In this document: one piece after another, positions 8,089-16,548 of the stretch | How positions within the stretch are numbered: the stretch's first letter is position 1 | Layout: each line of letters begins with the position of its first letter | Program-made: the position numbers and the translations under genes | Notes under the pieces: generated by a model | Seen by the model: the letters and a program-made list of their open reading frames with translations, nothing else | Told to the model about the DNA's origin: nothing | The model's database searches: none | Source of the DNA: Deltaproteobacteria bacterium | Lineage (GTDB): Bacteria; Desulfobacterota; Binatia; UBA9968; JAJDTQ01 | Direction of reading: 5' to 3' | Assembly: GCA_028818755.1 (NCBI GenBank) | Contig: JAPPNF010000176.1 | Span: 1 to 64,000, forward strand | Length of the DNA stretch: 64,000 nucleotides

Positions 8089-8112
8089 TCAGGCGGACGG
8101 TCAAGGCGCGAT

Positions 8113-8901
8113 TCAACGCGCCGGCTTCGCCGAACGCCTGAACAGCATCCACAGGAACGCCGCTGCCGCCACGATCATGGCGGCGCTGAGATACTGCCCC
8201 CGGGACAATCCCCAGGCAAGCCCCAGATGGGCGTCGGGCTCGCGGAAGAACTCCACCGCGAACCGGACGACGCCGTAGCCGCCGATGAACGCCCAGGTGA
8301 CGACGCCGGGCAACCGGACCCGCGTCCCCAGCCACGCCAGGAACACCAGCAAAACCGCGCCTTCGAGAAACGCCTCGTAGAGCTGAGAGGGATGGCGCGG
8401 CAGCGGGCCGCCGCCCGGGAAGACCATGCCCCACGGCGCGTCGGTGGGGCGGCCGTACAACTCGCCGTTTATGAAATTGCCCAGCCGGCCGAGGCCCAAG
8501 CCCAAGGGCGCGGCCGCGAAGATGCAATCCGCCGCGGGATAGAACGGCAGCCTCTGATTGCGCACCCACAGCCACCCCGCCAGCATCGCCCCCAGCATGC
8601 CGCCGTGAAACGACATGCCGCCCTCCCAGAAAGCGAAGATCCGCAGCGGTTCAGCGAGATAGTAAGGGAGATTGTAGAAGATCACGTAGCCCAGCCGGCC
8701 GCCCAGCACGACTCCGATGGCGACGTAGCTGATGAACTCCGCAAGCTGTTCGTTGCTGAACGAGAGGTTTCTCTTGCGGGCCAGCCACCGGGCCACGAAA
8801 AAGCCGCCGACGAACCCGAAGATGTACATGAGGCCGTACCACCGCACCGCCAGGGGGCCGATCTGAAACGCGATGGGATCGATATTGGGAAAAGTCCACA
8901 C
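8113..8901 (-). CDS. lgt: Prolipoprotein diacylglyceryl transferase
   Basis: Lgt transfers a diacylglyceryl group from phosphatidylglycerol to the lipobox cysteine of prelipoproteins in the inner membrane. The signature GRLGNFINGELYGRPTD (about residues 131-147) and the flanking HGGMLGAMLAGW and RHPSQLYEAFLEG motifs are all present, with seven hydrophobic segments. The start is set at the GTG at 8901 (VWTFPNIDPIAFQIG), which has GGAG seven bases upstream; the longer open frame adds a Pro/Arg-rich stretch unlike any Lgt. The window itself encodes clients: MltA and the lipidated subtilase. Confidence 0.92.
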   Translation of the reverse strand: MWTFPNIDPIAFQIGPLAVRWYGLMYIFGFVGGFFVARWLARKRNLSFSNEQLAEFISYVAIGVVLGGRLGYVIFYNLPYYLAEPLRIFAFWEGGMSFHGGMLGAMLAGWLWVRNQRLPFYPAADCIFAAAPLGLGLGRLGNFINGELYGRPTDAPWGMVFPGGGPLPRHPSQLYEAFLEGAVLLVFLAWLGTRVRLPGVVTWAFIGGYGVVRFAVEFFREPDAHLGLAWGLSRGQYLSAAMIVAAAAFLWMLFRRSAKPAR

Positions 8902-8920
8902 TTCCCTGCTCCACGCGCGC

Positions 8921-9622
8921 TCAGCCCGCCGGCGTCCGGGTGCGCCGCCGCCTGATCCGCAACAGGATAAAACCGGCGAGAACGAGACCCGCGGCACCCG
9001 CGAACGCCGCGAGGCCGTAGTCCTCCGACAGTGGCGGCTCCTCGGTCCCGCTTTCGGAGGCGGCCGCGCTCGCTACCGACCCGTCGCCGAGCAGCGCTGC
9101 CACGAGCTCGCGGATGTCATCTTTGTACCAGTCTTTGAACCCGATGGCCTTGGCGATGACCTCGCCCTTGCGGCCGATCAACACGCTCACCGGCAGCCGC
9201 ATCACCCCGTACCGCCCGGCGATCTCGGCCTCCTTGTCCAGCAGCATCGGGTACGTCAGCTTCTGTTCCTCGGCGAACGCCCGAACCTGCTCGCCGGACT
9301 CCATGAAATTCACGGCGACGACCTCGAGCCCCTGGTCCCGGAACTCCCCGTACAGCCGCTCCATGGACGGCATCTCCAGGCGGCACGGGGGGCACCAGGT
9401 GGCCCAGAAGTTCAGCAGCACCAGCTTGCCGCGGAACGACGCGAAGTCGACGCGGTTCCCGGTCGCGTCCTCGGTGCTGAAGCCGGGAGATTCCACCAAC
9501 CCTTCCTGCACGAGGAACCCCTGCTTCTTCAGGCGGTCGCTTTCCACCGCAGCCAGGCCCGCGGGCCACAGGGCGACGAGGAACAGGGCAAGGAGCAGGT
9601 GTCGCATGAGCCTGTCAGCCAT
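8921..9622 (-). CDS. TlpA/ResA-like membrane-anchored thioredoxin-fold protein
   Basis: The 233-aa protein has an N-terminal signal/anchor (MRHLLLALFLVALWPAGLAA), a periplasmic thioredoxin-fold domain of the TlpA/AhpC-TSA type with the redox motif WCPPCRLE (about residues 76-83) in the context LVLLNFWATWCPPC, and a C-terminal membrane segment (AAFAGAAGLVLAGFILL) before a basic tail RIRRRR. Such proteins reduce disulfides in periplasmic apo-cytochromes or copper-binding oxidase subunits. It overlaps the end of ctaG by 8 bp, which supports a role in oxidase assembly. ATG at 9622 and 9607 are both possible starts. Confidence 0.8.
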   Translation of the reverse strand: MADRLMRHLLLALFLVALWPAGLAAVESDRLKKQGFLVQEGLVESPGFSTEDATGNRVDFASFRGKLVLLNFWATWCPPCRLEMPSMERLYGEFRDQGLEVVAVNFMESGEQVRAFAEEQKLTYPMLLDKEAEIAGRYGVMRLPVSVLIGRKGEVIAKAIGFKDWYKDDIRELVAALLGDGSVASAAASESGTEEPPLSEDYGLAAFAGAAGLVLAGFILLRIRRRRTRTPAG

Positions 9623-10628
9623 GACGCGGAACGGTCCCCAGCCCGCCGTCCCCTCCTTCGCCGGCGGCGTTCACCGCCTCGTCCTCGGCAATGAGCCTGC
9701 GGGCGATCAACACCAGTATGGGGACGATGTACATGTGACCGCTGACCCACATGATGCCGCCGCCCAGGGCCTGGTCCTGGATCGGACTCAACTTCTCGAG
9801 CACCGGGACAGCGGCGTAGAACGGGTAGAGGATCCGCTCGGGCAGGGAGATGGCCATGCCGAGCAGCGTGTTCTGGAGCGTCGCCGCCACAAGGTACACG
9901 ACCCTCGCCCCCAACGGCCGGGTGGGGCGGTAGAGCGGCGCCGCGTTGACGATGGGCCACCAGAAGAGCACCGCGGTACCGAAGAACAGCCAGTGCTCGA
10001 GGTCGTGCAGCCACCAGTATTCCAGCGCCGCCTGATAGAGCGCGGGGTGGTGCCAGCCCCAGAGATTCACCACGTACAGCGTCCAGGCCACGGGCATGAG
10101 GGTCAGCACGGACAGCGCCGAGCGGAGCGGAGCGCCGTCGCGGAACAGCCCGGCAAAGCGCTCCCGTACTCCGGCGGGGAGCCCCCACACCACCGCCGCG
10201 AAGGGATTGGCCAGCAGGATCCCCAGCGGCGCGATCATGAGCAGCAGGATGTGCTGCACCATGTGCATGCTGAGGCGTTCGGCGGCGAGACGGTCCACCG
10301 GCGAAACCAGCGCGGTGAAGAGCGCGGCGATGCCGGCGAGGTAGAGGGCCAGCCCGGACAGGGTGGCGGCGCCGTCGGCCTGGCGGCGCAGCCGAGACCA
10401 GCCCGTGAGATAGACGGCCGTGGCCAGCACCAGCACCAACAGGATGTCCACGCGGAAGTTCCAGGGGATCATCCCGAACACCAGCACCAGCGCGTCGAAC
10501 GGCAAGGGCTCGTCCGCGTGGCCGCCATGACCGTAGAGGGCCGCGGGCCATGACGCCGCCGCCAAGGCCAAGGCGGCCGCCTTCCACCCGAACCGCCCCC
10601 GCCCCGACCGCGTTGCCCCGGTCCTCAC
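9615..10628 (-). CDS. ctaG: CtaG-type cytochrome c oxidase assembly protein
   Basis: This polytopic membrane protein matches the caa3-type CtaG family: the central motif LSMHMVQHILLLMIAPLGI with paired histidines, then WGWHHPALYQAALEYWWLHD with further His/Trp, and GHMYIVPILVL near the end. Family members are needed for copper-site maturation of caa3 oxidase. The frame is open much further upstream, but those codons are antiframe to the 130-aa gene; the GTG at 10628 overlaps that gene's TGA (GTGA) and is followed by a signal-like helix (AALALAAASWPAALYGHGGHA), so it is preferred (337 aa). Confidence 0.8.
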   Translation of the reverse strand: MRTGATRSGRGRFGWKAAALALAAASWPAALYGHGGHADEPLPFDALVLVFGMIPWNFRVDILLVLVLATAVYLTGWSRLRRQADGAATLSGLALYLAGIAALFTALVSPVDRLAAERLSMHMVQHILLLMIAPLGILLANPFAAVVWGLPAGVRERFAGLFRDGAPLRSALSVLTLMPVAWTLYVVNLWGWHHPALYQAALEYWWLHDLEHWLFFGTAVLFWWPIVNAAPLYRPTRPLGARVVYLVAATLQNTLLGMAISLPERILYPFYAAVPVLEKLSPIQDQALGGGIMWVSGHMYIVPILVLIARRLIAEDEAVNAAGEGGDGGLGTVPRHG

Positions 10629-11017
10629 GGCACCCTCCAAAGGATGAAACCCCAGGAAGGCATCAGCGCCACCGTGCCGAGGAACCAGTACACGGCGGCG
10701 GGCGCCGTTGCCGGCCGCGCCTTGAGCCATCTCACGCAGAATTCGGTGACGATGACGCCCAGCAGTCCGCCCGCGGTGGAGAGCGCGAGAAGCGCCTTCA
10801 TGCCCTTGTCCGGATTCTCCCCGGAGATGCCTCCCAGCAGCACCATCAGGGCGATGATCCAGGCCGGCGCCGCGGCCGCGAGGCCCACGAGCCAGTACCG
10901 TTCGGGCTTGCCGAGGCGGTCCCGCAAGCACGCCGATGCCAGCGCACCCGCCAGCACACCGAATAGCCCGACCCAGATGGATAGCGTCACCACCGTTGGC
11001 CCTCTCGTCGTCGCCAA
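10625..11017 (-). CDS. Small four-helix membrane protein upstream of ctaG
   Basis: I do not recognise a named family. The 130-aa protein has four hydrophobic segments (about residues 10-28, 42-60, 76-93 and 107-126) connected by short polar loops (CLRDRLGKPERYW, SGENPDKGMK, KARPATAP). The start is a TTG at 11017; a GTG eight codons further in, at VTLSIWVG, is an alternative. It is translationally coupled to ctaG by a GTGA overlap, which suggests a partner in oxidase assembly or a small subunit-like protein. No metal-binding motif is visible. Confidence 0.65.
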   Translation of the reverse strand: MATTRGPTVVTLSIWVGLFGVLAGALASACLRDRLGKPERYWLVGLAAAAPAWIIALMVLLGGISGENPDKGMKALLALSTAGGLLGVIVTEFCVRWLKARPATAPAAVYWFLGTVALMPSWGFILWRVP

Positions 11018-11136
11018 GCCGGCTTGACACCGGCCCCCATACGAAATCTAACAGCCCGCACCGTGACTTGAAAGCACGTCCGGCGGGGCTTGCCGGTCAT
11101 GCCGTCTCCACGTAAGACAGGTAGATCGAGGCCGGC

Positions 11137-12357
11137 ATGCGCTTTTCCATCACCTCCCTGTTCGATCTTGGCGAGCTTCCCGCGGATCTCCGACGCTCCC
11201 TCGGCCTCGTGTACGCCTCCAGCCTCATCGTGATCATGGGCACCAACCTGGTCCAGCAGGTGCTGCCGGCCATGACCGAGCCCCTGGGCGTGACCGACGC
11301 GCAGATCGGGCTGGTGATCGCCGTCTACACCGCGCCGGCCATCGTGCTGGCGCCGCTGCTGGGCGTCGCCGCCGACCGTTACGGCCGCCGCCCGCTGTTG
11401 ATCGGCGGCCTGATCCTTTTCGGCGCGGCCGGGACCGCGGTAGCTCTCGCCCCCGACTTCAAATGGGTGCTGGTGTTGCGCACCGTTCAAGGGATCGCCT
11501 TCAGCGCCGTTATCCCCCTGACGATCGTGCTCATCGGCGACCTGCTGGAGGGGCGGCGCGAGGTGTCGGGACAGGGGCTCAAGGTGTTCATCGATCGGGT
11601 GGGTGAGCTCGTGCTGCCGCCGCTAGGCGGCGTCCTGGCCCTGATCGGATGGCGCTGGCCGTTCGTCACCTACATCGTCGCCATCCCCCTGGGGCTGCTG
11701 GTGATCCTGTGGATGCCGGAGACTCGGGGAACGGCTACGTTTTCAGCCAGCCAATACTTCAGGGACGTGTCTCGGGTGGTCCGCAATCCGCGGCTTCTGC
11801 TCGCGTTCGCCGCCGGCTTCCTGCGCTTTTTCCTGGACTACGCGTTCTTCACCTACCTGCCGCTGTTCCTGGTCCGGAGCCATGGCCTTTCCACCGCGGG
11901 CGCCGGACTGCTGAGGTCCTTCCACGCCCTCGGGGCCATGGTGACGTCGAGCCAGGCGGGTCGTCTGGCGGGCGCCTGGGACAAGGGGAACCTGGTGCTG
12001 TGCGCCTTCCTCGCCAGCGGGGTCGCGCTTCTGTCCATGGCCTTTGCGCCGGGAACAGGGACGATGATTCCGGTGCTGCTGCTTTACGGGGTCGCCAACG
12101 GCGTGATCTCTCCGATGCAGAAGAGCCTGCTGACGCAGAACGCACCCCTGGAAGTGCGCGGCGGCATCATCTCCCTGGACCGCCTGAGCCAGCAGATCGC
12201 CAAGACCGCCGGGGCGACCGGCATCAGCCTGCTGCTGGGGGTGGCGGAGAGCTCCACCCTGTTCTGGGTCATGGCGCTGCTCTCGTTCGTGAGCGTCGGC
12301 CTGATGGCGCCGCTGGCATGGAGCGGGAAGGACCGGGGTAAAAGTGCCCAGAGGTGA
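11137..12357 (+). CDS. MFS transporter
   Basis: The 406-aa protein has twelve hydrophobic segments and the MFS motif A GVAADRYGRRPLL between TM2 and TM3, characteristic of drug/H+ antiporters of the 12-TM class. The second half includes FAAGFLRFFLDYAFFTYLPLF and GVANGVISPMQKSLLTQNAP. Bacterial efflux of small molecules is likely, with unknown substrate. It is isolated on its strand, with the VOC gene 43 bases downstream. Confidence 0.82.
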   Translation: MRFSITSLFDLGELPADLRRSLGLVYASSLIVIMGTNLVQQVLPAMTEPLGVTDAQIGLVIAVYTAPAIVLAPLLGVAADRYGRRPLLIGGLILFGAAGTAVALAPDFKWVLVLRTVQGIAFSAVIPLTIVLIGDLLEGRREVSGQGLKVFIDRVGELVLPPLGGVLALIGWRWPFVTYIVAIPLGLLVILWMPETRGTATFSASQYFRDVSRVVRNPRLLLAFAAGFLRFFLDYAFFTYLPLFLVRSHGLSTAGAGLLRSFHALGAMVTSSQAGRLAGAWDKGNLVLCAFLASGVALLSMAFAPGTGTMIPVLLLYGVANGVISPMQKSLLTQNAPLEVRGGIISLDRLSQQIAKTAGATGISLLLGVAESSTLFWVMALLSFVSVGLMAPLAWSGKDRGKSAQR

Positions 12358-12400
12358 TGATACGGGCGAATAGTGGTATCAAACTACCCGGAGGACACCC

Positions 12401-12799
12401 ATGCCCAGGTACACTCGTGACCACATCCATCTCAGGAGCCGGGACCCCGAGGCCGCGGTGCAGTATTACCACGACATGTTCGGCGCGGAAATCGTCGAGA
12501 CCACCCAGACTGACGGACGTCCGCGGATCGACGTCGAGATCGACGGCCTGACCATCTGCATCGCCCAGGCGCTGCCCGACCAGGACCTCGCGCACGCGCC
12601 GGACCGGCGCTACATCGGCCTCGACCACTTCGGGCTGCAGGTGGAGGACCTCGACGAGGCCGCCGCGGACTTGAAGAGGCGTGGCGCCGAGTTCATCTCC
12701 GAGCCGCGCCTGCTCCGCCCCGGCCTCAAGATCGCCTTCGTGCGCGGTCCGGACGATGTCCGCATCGAGATCCTCGAAAGAACGAACAACGCCACTTAG
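12401..12799 (+). CDS. VOC (glyoxalase/dioxygenase) family protein
   Basis: The 132-aa protein is a single-module vicinal-oxygen-chelate protein: the first strand HIHLRSRDPEAAVQYYHDMF and the second half GLDHFGLQVEDLDEAAADL form the paired beta-alpha-beta units. Candidate metal ligands are His8 or His10 in the first strand, the His of DHFGL and the Glu of RIEILER near the C-terminus. Reactions in the family include isomerisation, epimerisation, dioxygenation and antibiotic sequestration, so the function is open. A good ribosome-binding site (GGAGG) precedes the ATG. It converges on the ornithine-cyclodeaminase-like gene. Confidence 0.8.
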   Translation: MPRYTRDHIHLRSRDPEAAVQYYHDMFGAEIVETTQTDGRPRIDVEIDGLTICIAQALPDQDLAHAPDRRYIGLDHFGLQVEDLDEAAADLKRRGAEFISEPRLLRPGLKIAFVRGPDDVRIEILERTNNAT

Positions 12800-12805
12800 G
12801 GCGGT

Positions 12806-13894
12806 CTACGCTTCCCGGTACTCGGCGCCGTCGATGGGGAGCTCGGTGCCGAGCCCCTTTTCCCTCGCGCGCTGGTAGAGCAACTCGCCGATGGCTTGGT
12901 CTCCCACGCCCCAGAAGGCGTTGTTCTTGTAGAAGCTGATCTGCTCCTCGGACGTGCGGCCCGGCACCTGACCGGCCAGCACCTCGCCCAGATCCCACAC
13001 GTCGTCCCAGGTGATGACGCCCTGCTGCACCGGGTCCCACAGCACCCCGGGCTCGTCCAGGATCTCCTGCCGCTTCGAGTTGCAGACGATGATGTCGCAG
13101 CGCCGGAGCGTCTCGTCGTCCACCTCGCGCCGCTTCTGCTGGATGAAGCCGCCGCGCATGAGGCCGATGTTGCTGGAGACGATGGAGCACAGGTGCACGC
13201 CGGGCTCCAGCCAGTTGCCGTCGAAGGTGGGCACGTTGGAGTTGGTCACGGACAACAGGATGTCCACGTCCTGGACCGCCTCGCGGTTGCTGGCGACCGG
13301 GCGCACCTCCATGTCCAGGAGCTCGGTCATCTTGGCGGCGAACCGCGTGCGGTTCTCCGGGTTGGGGCTGTAGACCCTGGCCTCTTCGATGCCGGGCACG
13401 ACGGCCTTGCACGCGAGAAGCTGGCACTCGGCCTGGGCCCTGGAACCGAGGACCCCTACCACCTTGGAGCTCTGGCGCGCCAGGTGCTTGATGCCCACGG
13501 CCGTGGAACACGCGGTCTGGACGTTGACCACGTTGTTGGCGTCGGGCAGCTCCTTGACCCGCAACTCTCCCAGCGTAATGCACTTCAACTCGGCGTTGTT
13601 GCCGTCGAACATCACCCGCACCGGACGGCTCCGGGTCTGGTAGGTCTGGATGCCGTTGTCGTGGATCATGACGTGCTCGCAGTGGGTCAGGATCCCCGTC
13701 ACGCCCGCGGAGTTGGGCGCCCCCTGGTGGACGGTGACGCGGGCGTTGGCAACCGAGTGTACGCGGCGACGGAGCGCCCCGAGTTCGCGGTTCTTCGCCC
13801 AGTCCATGTAGCCCCGCTCCATGGCGTCCACCGCCTCCTTCATGGTGATGAGTCCGGCCATGTCCTCCGGGCCGAGCAATAGTACCGATGCCAT
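12806..13894 (-). CDS. Ornithine cyclodeaminase/mu-crystallin family protein (paralog 1)
   Basis: The 362-aa protein has the family's N-terminal dimerisation region (MKEAVDAMERGYMDWAKN) and a Rossmann domain with VVGVLGSRAQAECQLLA (about residues 144-160). Conserved ACSTAVGIKHLAR and SVTNSNVPTFDGNWLEPGVH flank it. Family members use NAD(P) to deaminate ornithine, reduce ketimines or dehydrogenate N-alkyl amino acids. This subgroup is distinct from true ornithine cyclodeaminase, so the substrate is unknown. It is one of three paralogs in the window and the most divergent of the three. ATG at 13894 is preceded by GGAGG. Confidence 0.85.
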   Translation of the reverse strand: MASVLLLGPEDMAGLITMKEAVDAMERGYMDWAKNRELGALRRRVHSVANARVTVHQGAPNSAGVTGILTHCEHVMIHDNGIQTYQTRSRPVRVMFDGNNAELKCITLGELRVKELPDANNVVNVQTACSTAVGIKHLARQSSKVVGVLGSRAQAECQLLACKAVVPGIEEARVYSPNPENRTRFAAKMTELLDMEVRPVASNREAVQDVDILLSVTNSNVPTFDGNWLEPGVHLCSIVSSNIGLMRGGFIQQKRREVDDETLRRCDIIVCNSKRQEILDEPGVLWDPVQQGVITWDDVWDLGEVLAGQVPGRTSEEQISFYKNNAFWGVGDQAIGELLYQRAREKGLGTELPIDGAEYREA

Positions 13895-13933
13895 TGAAAC
13901 CTCCCTGGCGTCTAAGTTCGTTCCTCGGCGCCC

Positions 13934-15133
13934 TCAGTTGAGCGGCGCCGCTTCCCGTTTCAATAACAGATAAAGCCTTCCCGTGCTCTTCATGTACCCG
14001 GCCTGCTCCCCCGCCTCATCACCGCTCCCGAAATAGAGGTCCACCCGCGCCGGACCGCGGATGGCGGCGCCGGTGTCCTGGTTGAGAACGAACCGGACGA
14101 ACGGGCGCAAGCCCGCAAGCTCGCCGCGCTCGCCCACCACCGGCGTCTCGGTCTCGACGAACAGCAGCGCGCCCTTGGGGTAGAAACGGTGGTCCGTGGC
14201 GGCCGAGCGACCGGCGGTGAGCGGGACTCCCAAGCTTCCCAACGGTCCCTCCTCTCCCAATCGGAAGAAGACGTAGCGCTCGTTGCGCGCGAACAGCGCC
14301 TCGCGCTCCCCCGGGAACTCGGCGAGATACGCACGGATGCGCTGCATCGACATGGACTCGCGGTCGAGCTTGCCCTCGTCGATGAGGACCTTGCCGATAC
14401 TGGTGTAGCGCCTGCCGTTGGAGGCCGCGAAGTTGAGCGGCAGCTCGCGCCCGTCGGTCATGCGCAACAGTCCCGAGCCCTGGATGTGCAGGAAGAAGCG
14501 GTCCACCGGATCCCGCAGCCAGGCGATCTCGTAGCCCTTGTCCCTGAGGGTGCCCAGGACGTCGATGTCGTGGCGGGAATATCCGGCCGCCTTTCGAGCC
14601 CGGCCCCGGCGCCCCCGCAACTCGTCCGGCTCCCGGTATACGGGATAGCGGTGGTCGGAAGTCTCCACCGGGCTGGCGTCGATCACCGGCTGGTAGTAAC
14701 CGGTGAACAGGACATCGTCCAGCGCCGCGCTCCGGGGCGCCGGGAAGAAATCGAACCGTTCCGCCACCCGGTGGGGCCAGCCTCCGTCCGGTTCCGGCGG
14801 CTCGTCCAGGAGCGCCACGAACTCGGTAAGGGAAGCCCGGACGTCTTCCGCGGTCACCTTCCGGGGCCACTCGCCCAGGAGCCGCTCCCCGGGGACTGCG
14901 TCGAGGAACCGCAGGCTCTCCGCCACCGCCGCCCTCAGGGAGTTGAGATCGAGGTCGTCGCGGACCTCCCCGGGCGGCTCGGGAGTCGCGGACGGCGCAG
15001 GCGGCTGCACCGGCTGGCACGCGCCGAGCAGCGGAAGCGCCGCTAGAGCCATCAGCAGTATGCGCGCCGGTCGCAGGGCCGGAGCGTGTCCGCCCGGTCC
15101 GGCGGTTACGGATGAACGCCAAGTGAGCGGCAT
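13934..15133 (-). CDS. mltA: Membrane-bound lytic murein transglycosylase A
   Basis: MltA cleaves the MurNAc-GlcNAc bond of peptidoglycan, forming 1,6-anhydromuropeptides, at the periplasmic face of the outer membrane. A lipoprotein signal peptide (ILLMALAALPLLGAC, lipobox LGAC) gives lipidation by Lgt/LspA. The MltA domain shows GYYQPVIDASP, FFLHIQGSGLLRM and the C-terminal 3D region with DTGAAIRGPARVDLYFGSG, which contains the catalytic Asp (DLYFG). About 399 aa from ATG 15133, as usual for the family. It lies between two ornithine-cyclodeaminase-like genes with which it shares no obvious function. Confidence 0.9.
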   Translation of the reverse strand: MPLTWRSSVTAGPGGHAPALRPARILLMALAALPLLGACQPVQPPAPSATPEPPGEVRDDLDLNSLRAAVAESLRFLDAVPGERLLGEWPRKVTAEDVRASLTEFVALLDEPPEPDGGWPHRVAERFDFFPAPRSAALDDVLFTGYYQPVIDASPVETSDHRYPVYREPDELRGRRGRARKAAGYSRHDIDVLGTLRDKGYEIAWLRDPVDRFFLHIQGSGLLRMTDGRELPLNFAASNGRRYTSIGKVLIDEGKLDRESMSMQRIRAYLAEFPGEREALFARNERYVFFRLGEEGPLGSLGVPLTAGRSAATDHRFYPKGALLFVETETPVVGERGELAGLRPFVRFVLNQDTGAAIRGPARVDLYFGSGDEAGEQAGYMKSTGRLYLLLKREAAPLN

Positions 15134-15208
15134 GGCGTCAGGGCGCCGGTGGCCTGTGGCGCGCGAGAAGGACCGGCGGATGAGCCTCCATCCGCACGCC
15201 ACCGGGCG

Positions 15209-16297
15209 CTAGTCCCGGATATCCTGGGTGAACCACTCGGTGGGCAGCTCGCGGCCCATGCCCTTCTCCTTCGCCATCTGGTAGACCCGTCCGGCGCAGG
15301 CCGCGAACTGGAGCCCCTGGGTGCCGGCGTTGATGAAGAACGTGGTCTGCTCGGGGCTCGTGCGACCCGGCTTGCGGCCGGCCTTCACGTCCATGAAGTA
15401 GTGGAAGTAGTCGCCGGAATAGGCGTCCTGCGTGGGGTTCGGGATGCGCGCGATCTCGTCGGGCTGTCCGGCCACGTAGCCCACGTTTCCGTGGAGCCGC
15501 ACCATACCCTCGTCCATGGTCAGCACGGTGTTCCGCCCGAGCATGACCGAGACGTCGCAAGCCTCCACCGCGCGAGGGCCGATCTCGCAGGAGCGCACGC
15601 AGGTGATGTGGGCGCCGGGCTTGAGCCACTCGGGATCGTCGAACACCACCCGGGTGGAGTCCGTGCAGGCGGACACGATGTCCGCGCCGCGCACCACGTC
15701 CTCGGGGCTGTCCACGGCCGTCACCTTGAGGCCCAGGGTCTCGCTCATCTCGGCGGCATACGCCTCCCGGTTCGCCTTGGTGGGGCTGTACGCCCTTACT
15801 TCCTCGATGTTCCTCACCTCGTTGAACGCCATGAGGTAGGTCCGCGCCATGCCCCCGGAGCCGAACATGCCCACCACCGAGGCGTCCTCACGGGCCAGCT
15901 CCTTGGCGCCCAGCCCGGCGCAGCCCCCTACCCGCATGTGCTGGAGCACGCCGTCGTTGATGATGGCCAGGGGCTCGCCGTTGGCGACGCTGAACACCAT
16001 GATGAGCCCGCAGTAGTTGCCGGGCTCCATGCAGTACTTCTCCTCGGTGCCGCCCTCGGGCCAGTGGACCACGTCCGACTTCATACGGATGGCGAAGGTG
16101 CCGATGGTGCGGCTGGCCCCCTCCATGGTGCCCCAACGGTAGTAGCCGTCGGGACGCCCGCAGGGGAACCATACGTCGAGCCGCGGCCGGTACACCGCGT
16201 CGTTGCGGGCGAGGTCCTCATAGCCCGTCTCCAGCGCGTCGAGGCAGGCCTTCATGTCCATCAGCTCTTCCACTTCCTGGTTGTTGATCAGCAGCAT
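15209..16297 (-). CDS. Ornithine cyclodeaminase/mu-crystallin family protein (paralog 2)
   Basis: This 362-aa NAD(P)-binding protein has the family N-terminus (MLLINNQEVEELMDMKACL), a substrate-region YYRWGTMEGA, the lysine-containing segment FAIRMKSDV and the dinucleotide-binding motif VVGMFGSGGMAR (about residues 143-154). It ends with GTQGLQFAACAGRVYQMAKE and EWFTQDIRD, nearly the same ending as the gene at 53051-54148, so these two form one subfamily. The reaction is probably an NAD(P)-dependent imine or amino-acid conversion, with unknown substrate. It is divergent from the M24 gene across a 250-bp gap. Confidence 0.85.
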   Translation of the reverse strand: MLLINNQEVEELMDMKACLDALETGYEDLARNDAVYRPRLDVWFPCGRPDGYYRWGTMEGASRTIGTFAIRMKSDVVHWPEGGTEEKYCMEPGNYCGLIMVFSVANGEPLAIINDGVLQHMRVGGCAGLGAKELAREDASVVGMFGSGGMARTYLMAFNEVRNIEEVRAYSPTKANREAYAAEMSETLGLKVTAVDSPEDVVRGADIVSACTDSTRVVFDDPEWLKPGAHITCVRSCEIGPRAVEACDVSVMLGRNTVLTMDEGMVRLHGNVGYVAGQPDEIARIPNPTQDAYSGDYFHYFMDVKAGRKPGRTSPEQTTFFINAGTQGLQFAACAGRVYQMAKEKGMGRELPTEWFTQDIRD

Positions 16298-16394
16298 GCG
16301 GTGTTCCTTTCGGCGGTGGGTTTCGTCAAGCCATACTTCCTATACGATGGAACCCCTGTTGAAAAGCCACTCCCGCGGGCTTCCCTCCTCCGTC

Positions 16395-16414
16395 ATTCCC
16401 GCGGAAGCGGGGAT
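16395..16414. repeat. Dispersed hairpin repeat family C, copy 1
   Basis: ATTCCCGC-GGAA-GCGGGGAT forms a short hairpin in the 250-bp gap between the divergent paralog 2 and M24 genes. A related perfect copy is at 41126-41145. This word is widespread in bacterial intergenic regions. Apart from this and a weak promoter the gap shows nothing else. Confidence 0.6.
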
Positions 16415-16442
16415 CCAGGGTGGTGGAGGGGTGTCCGCGCAG

Positions 16443-16471
16443 TTGATGATCACGGGTGCGGCTTGTATGCT
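16443..16471 (+). promoter_or_regulatory. Sigma70-like promoter candidate for the 16.5-24.7 kb run
   Basis: TTGATG (16443-16448) and TATGCT (16466-16471) are spaced by 17 bp. Each matches four of six consensus bases. It lies 78 bases before the M24 gene, which begins a long co-directional series. Confidence 0.35.
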
Positions 16472-16548
16472 CTCAGGCCGACCGCCATACGGGACGAAGG
16501 CGCGGGTATGGCGATCTCGACAATCGTTCTAGCCATACCGAAAGCCCC

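Noticed and set aside
12806-16297. True ornithine cyclodeaminases
   Set aside because: The fold and NAD motif fit, but the sequences and three-fold expansion suggest a different substrate; no arginine or proline catabolic genes are adjacent.
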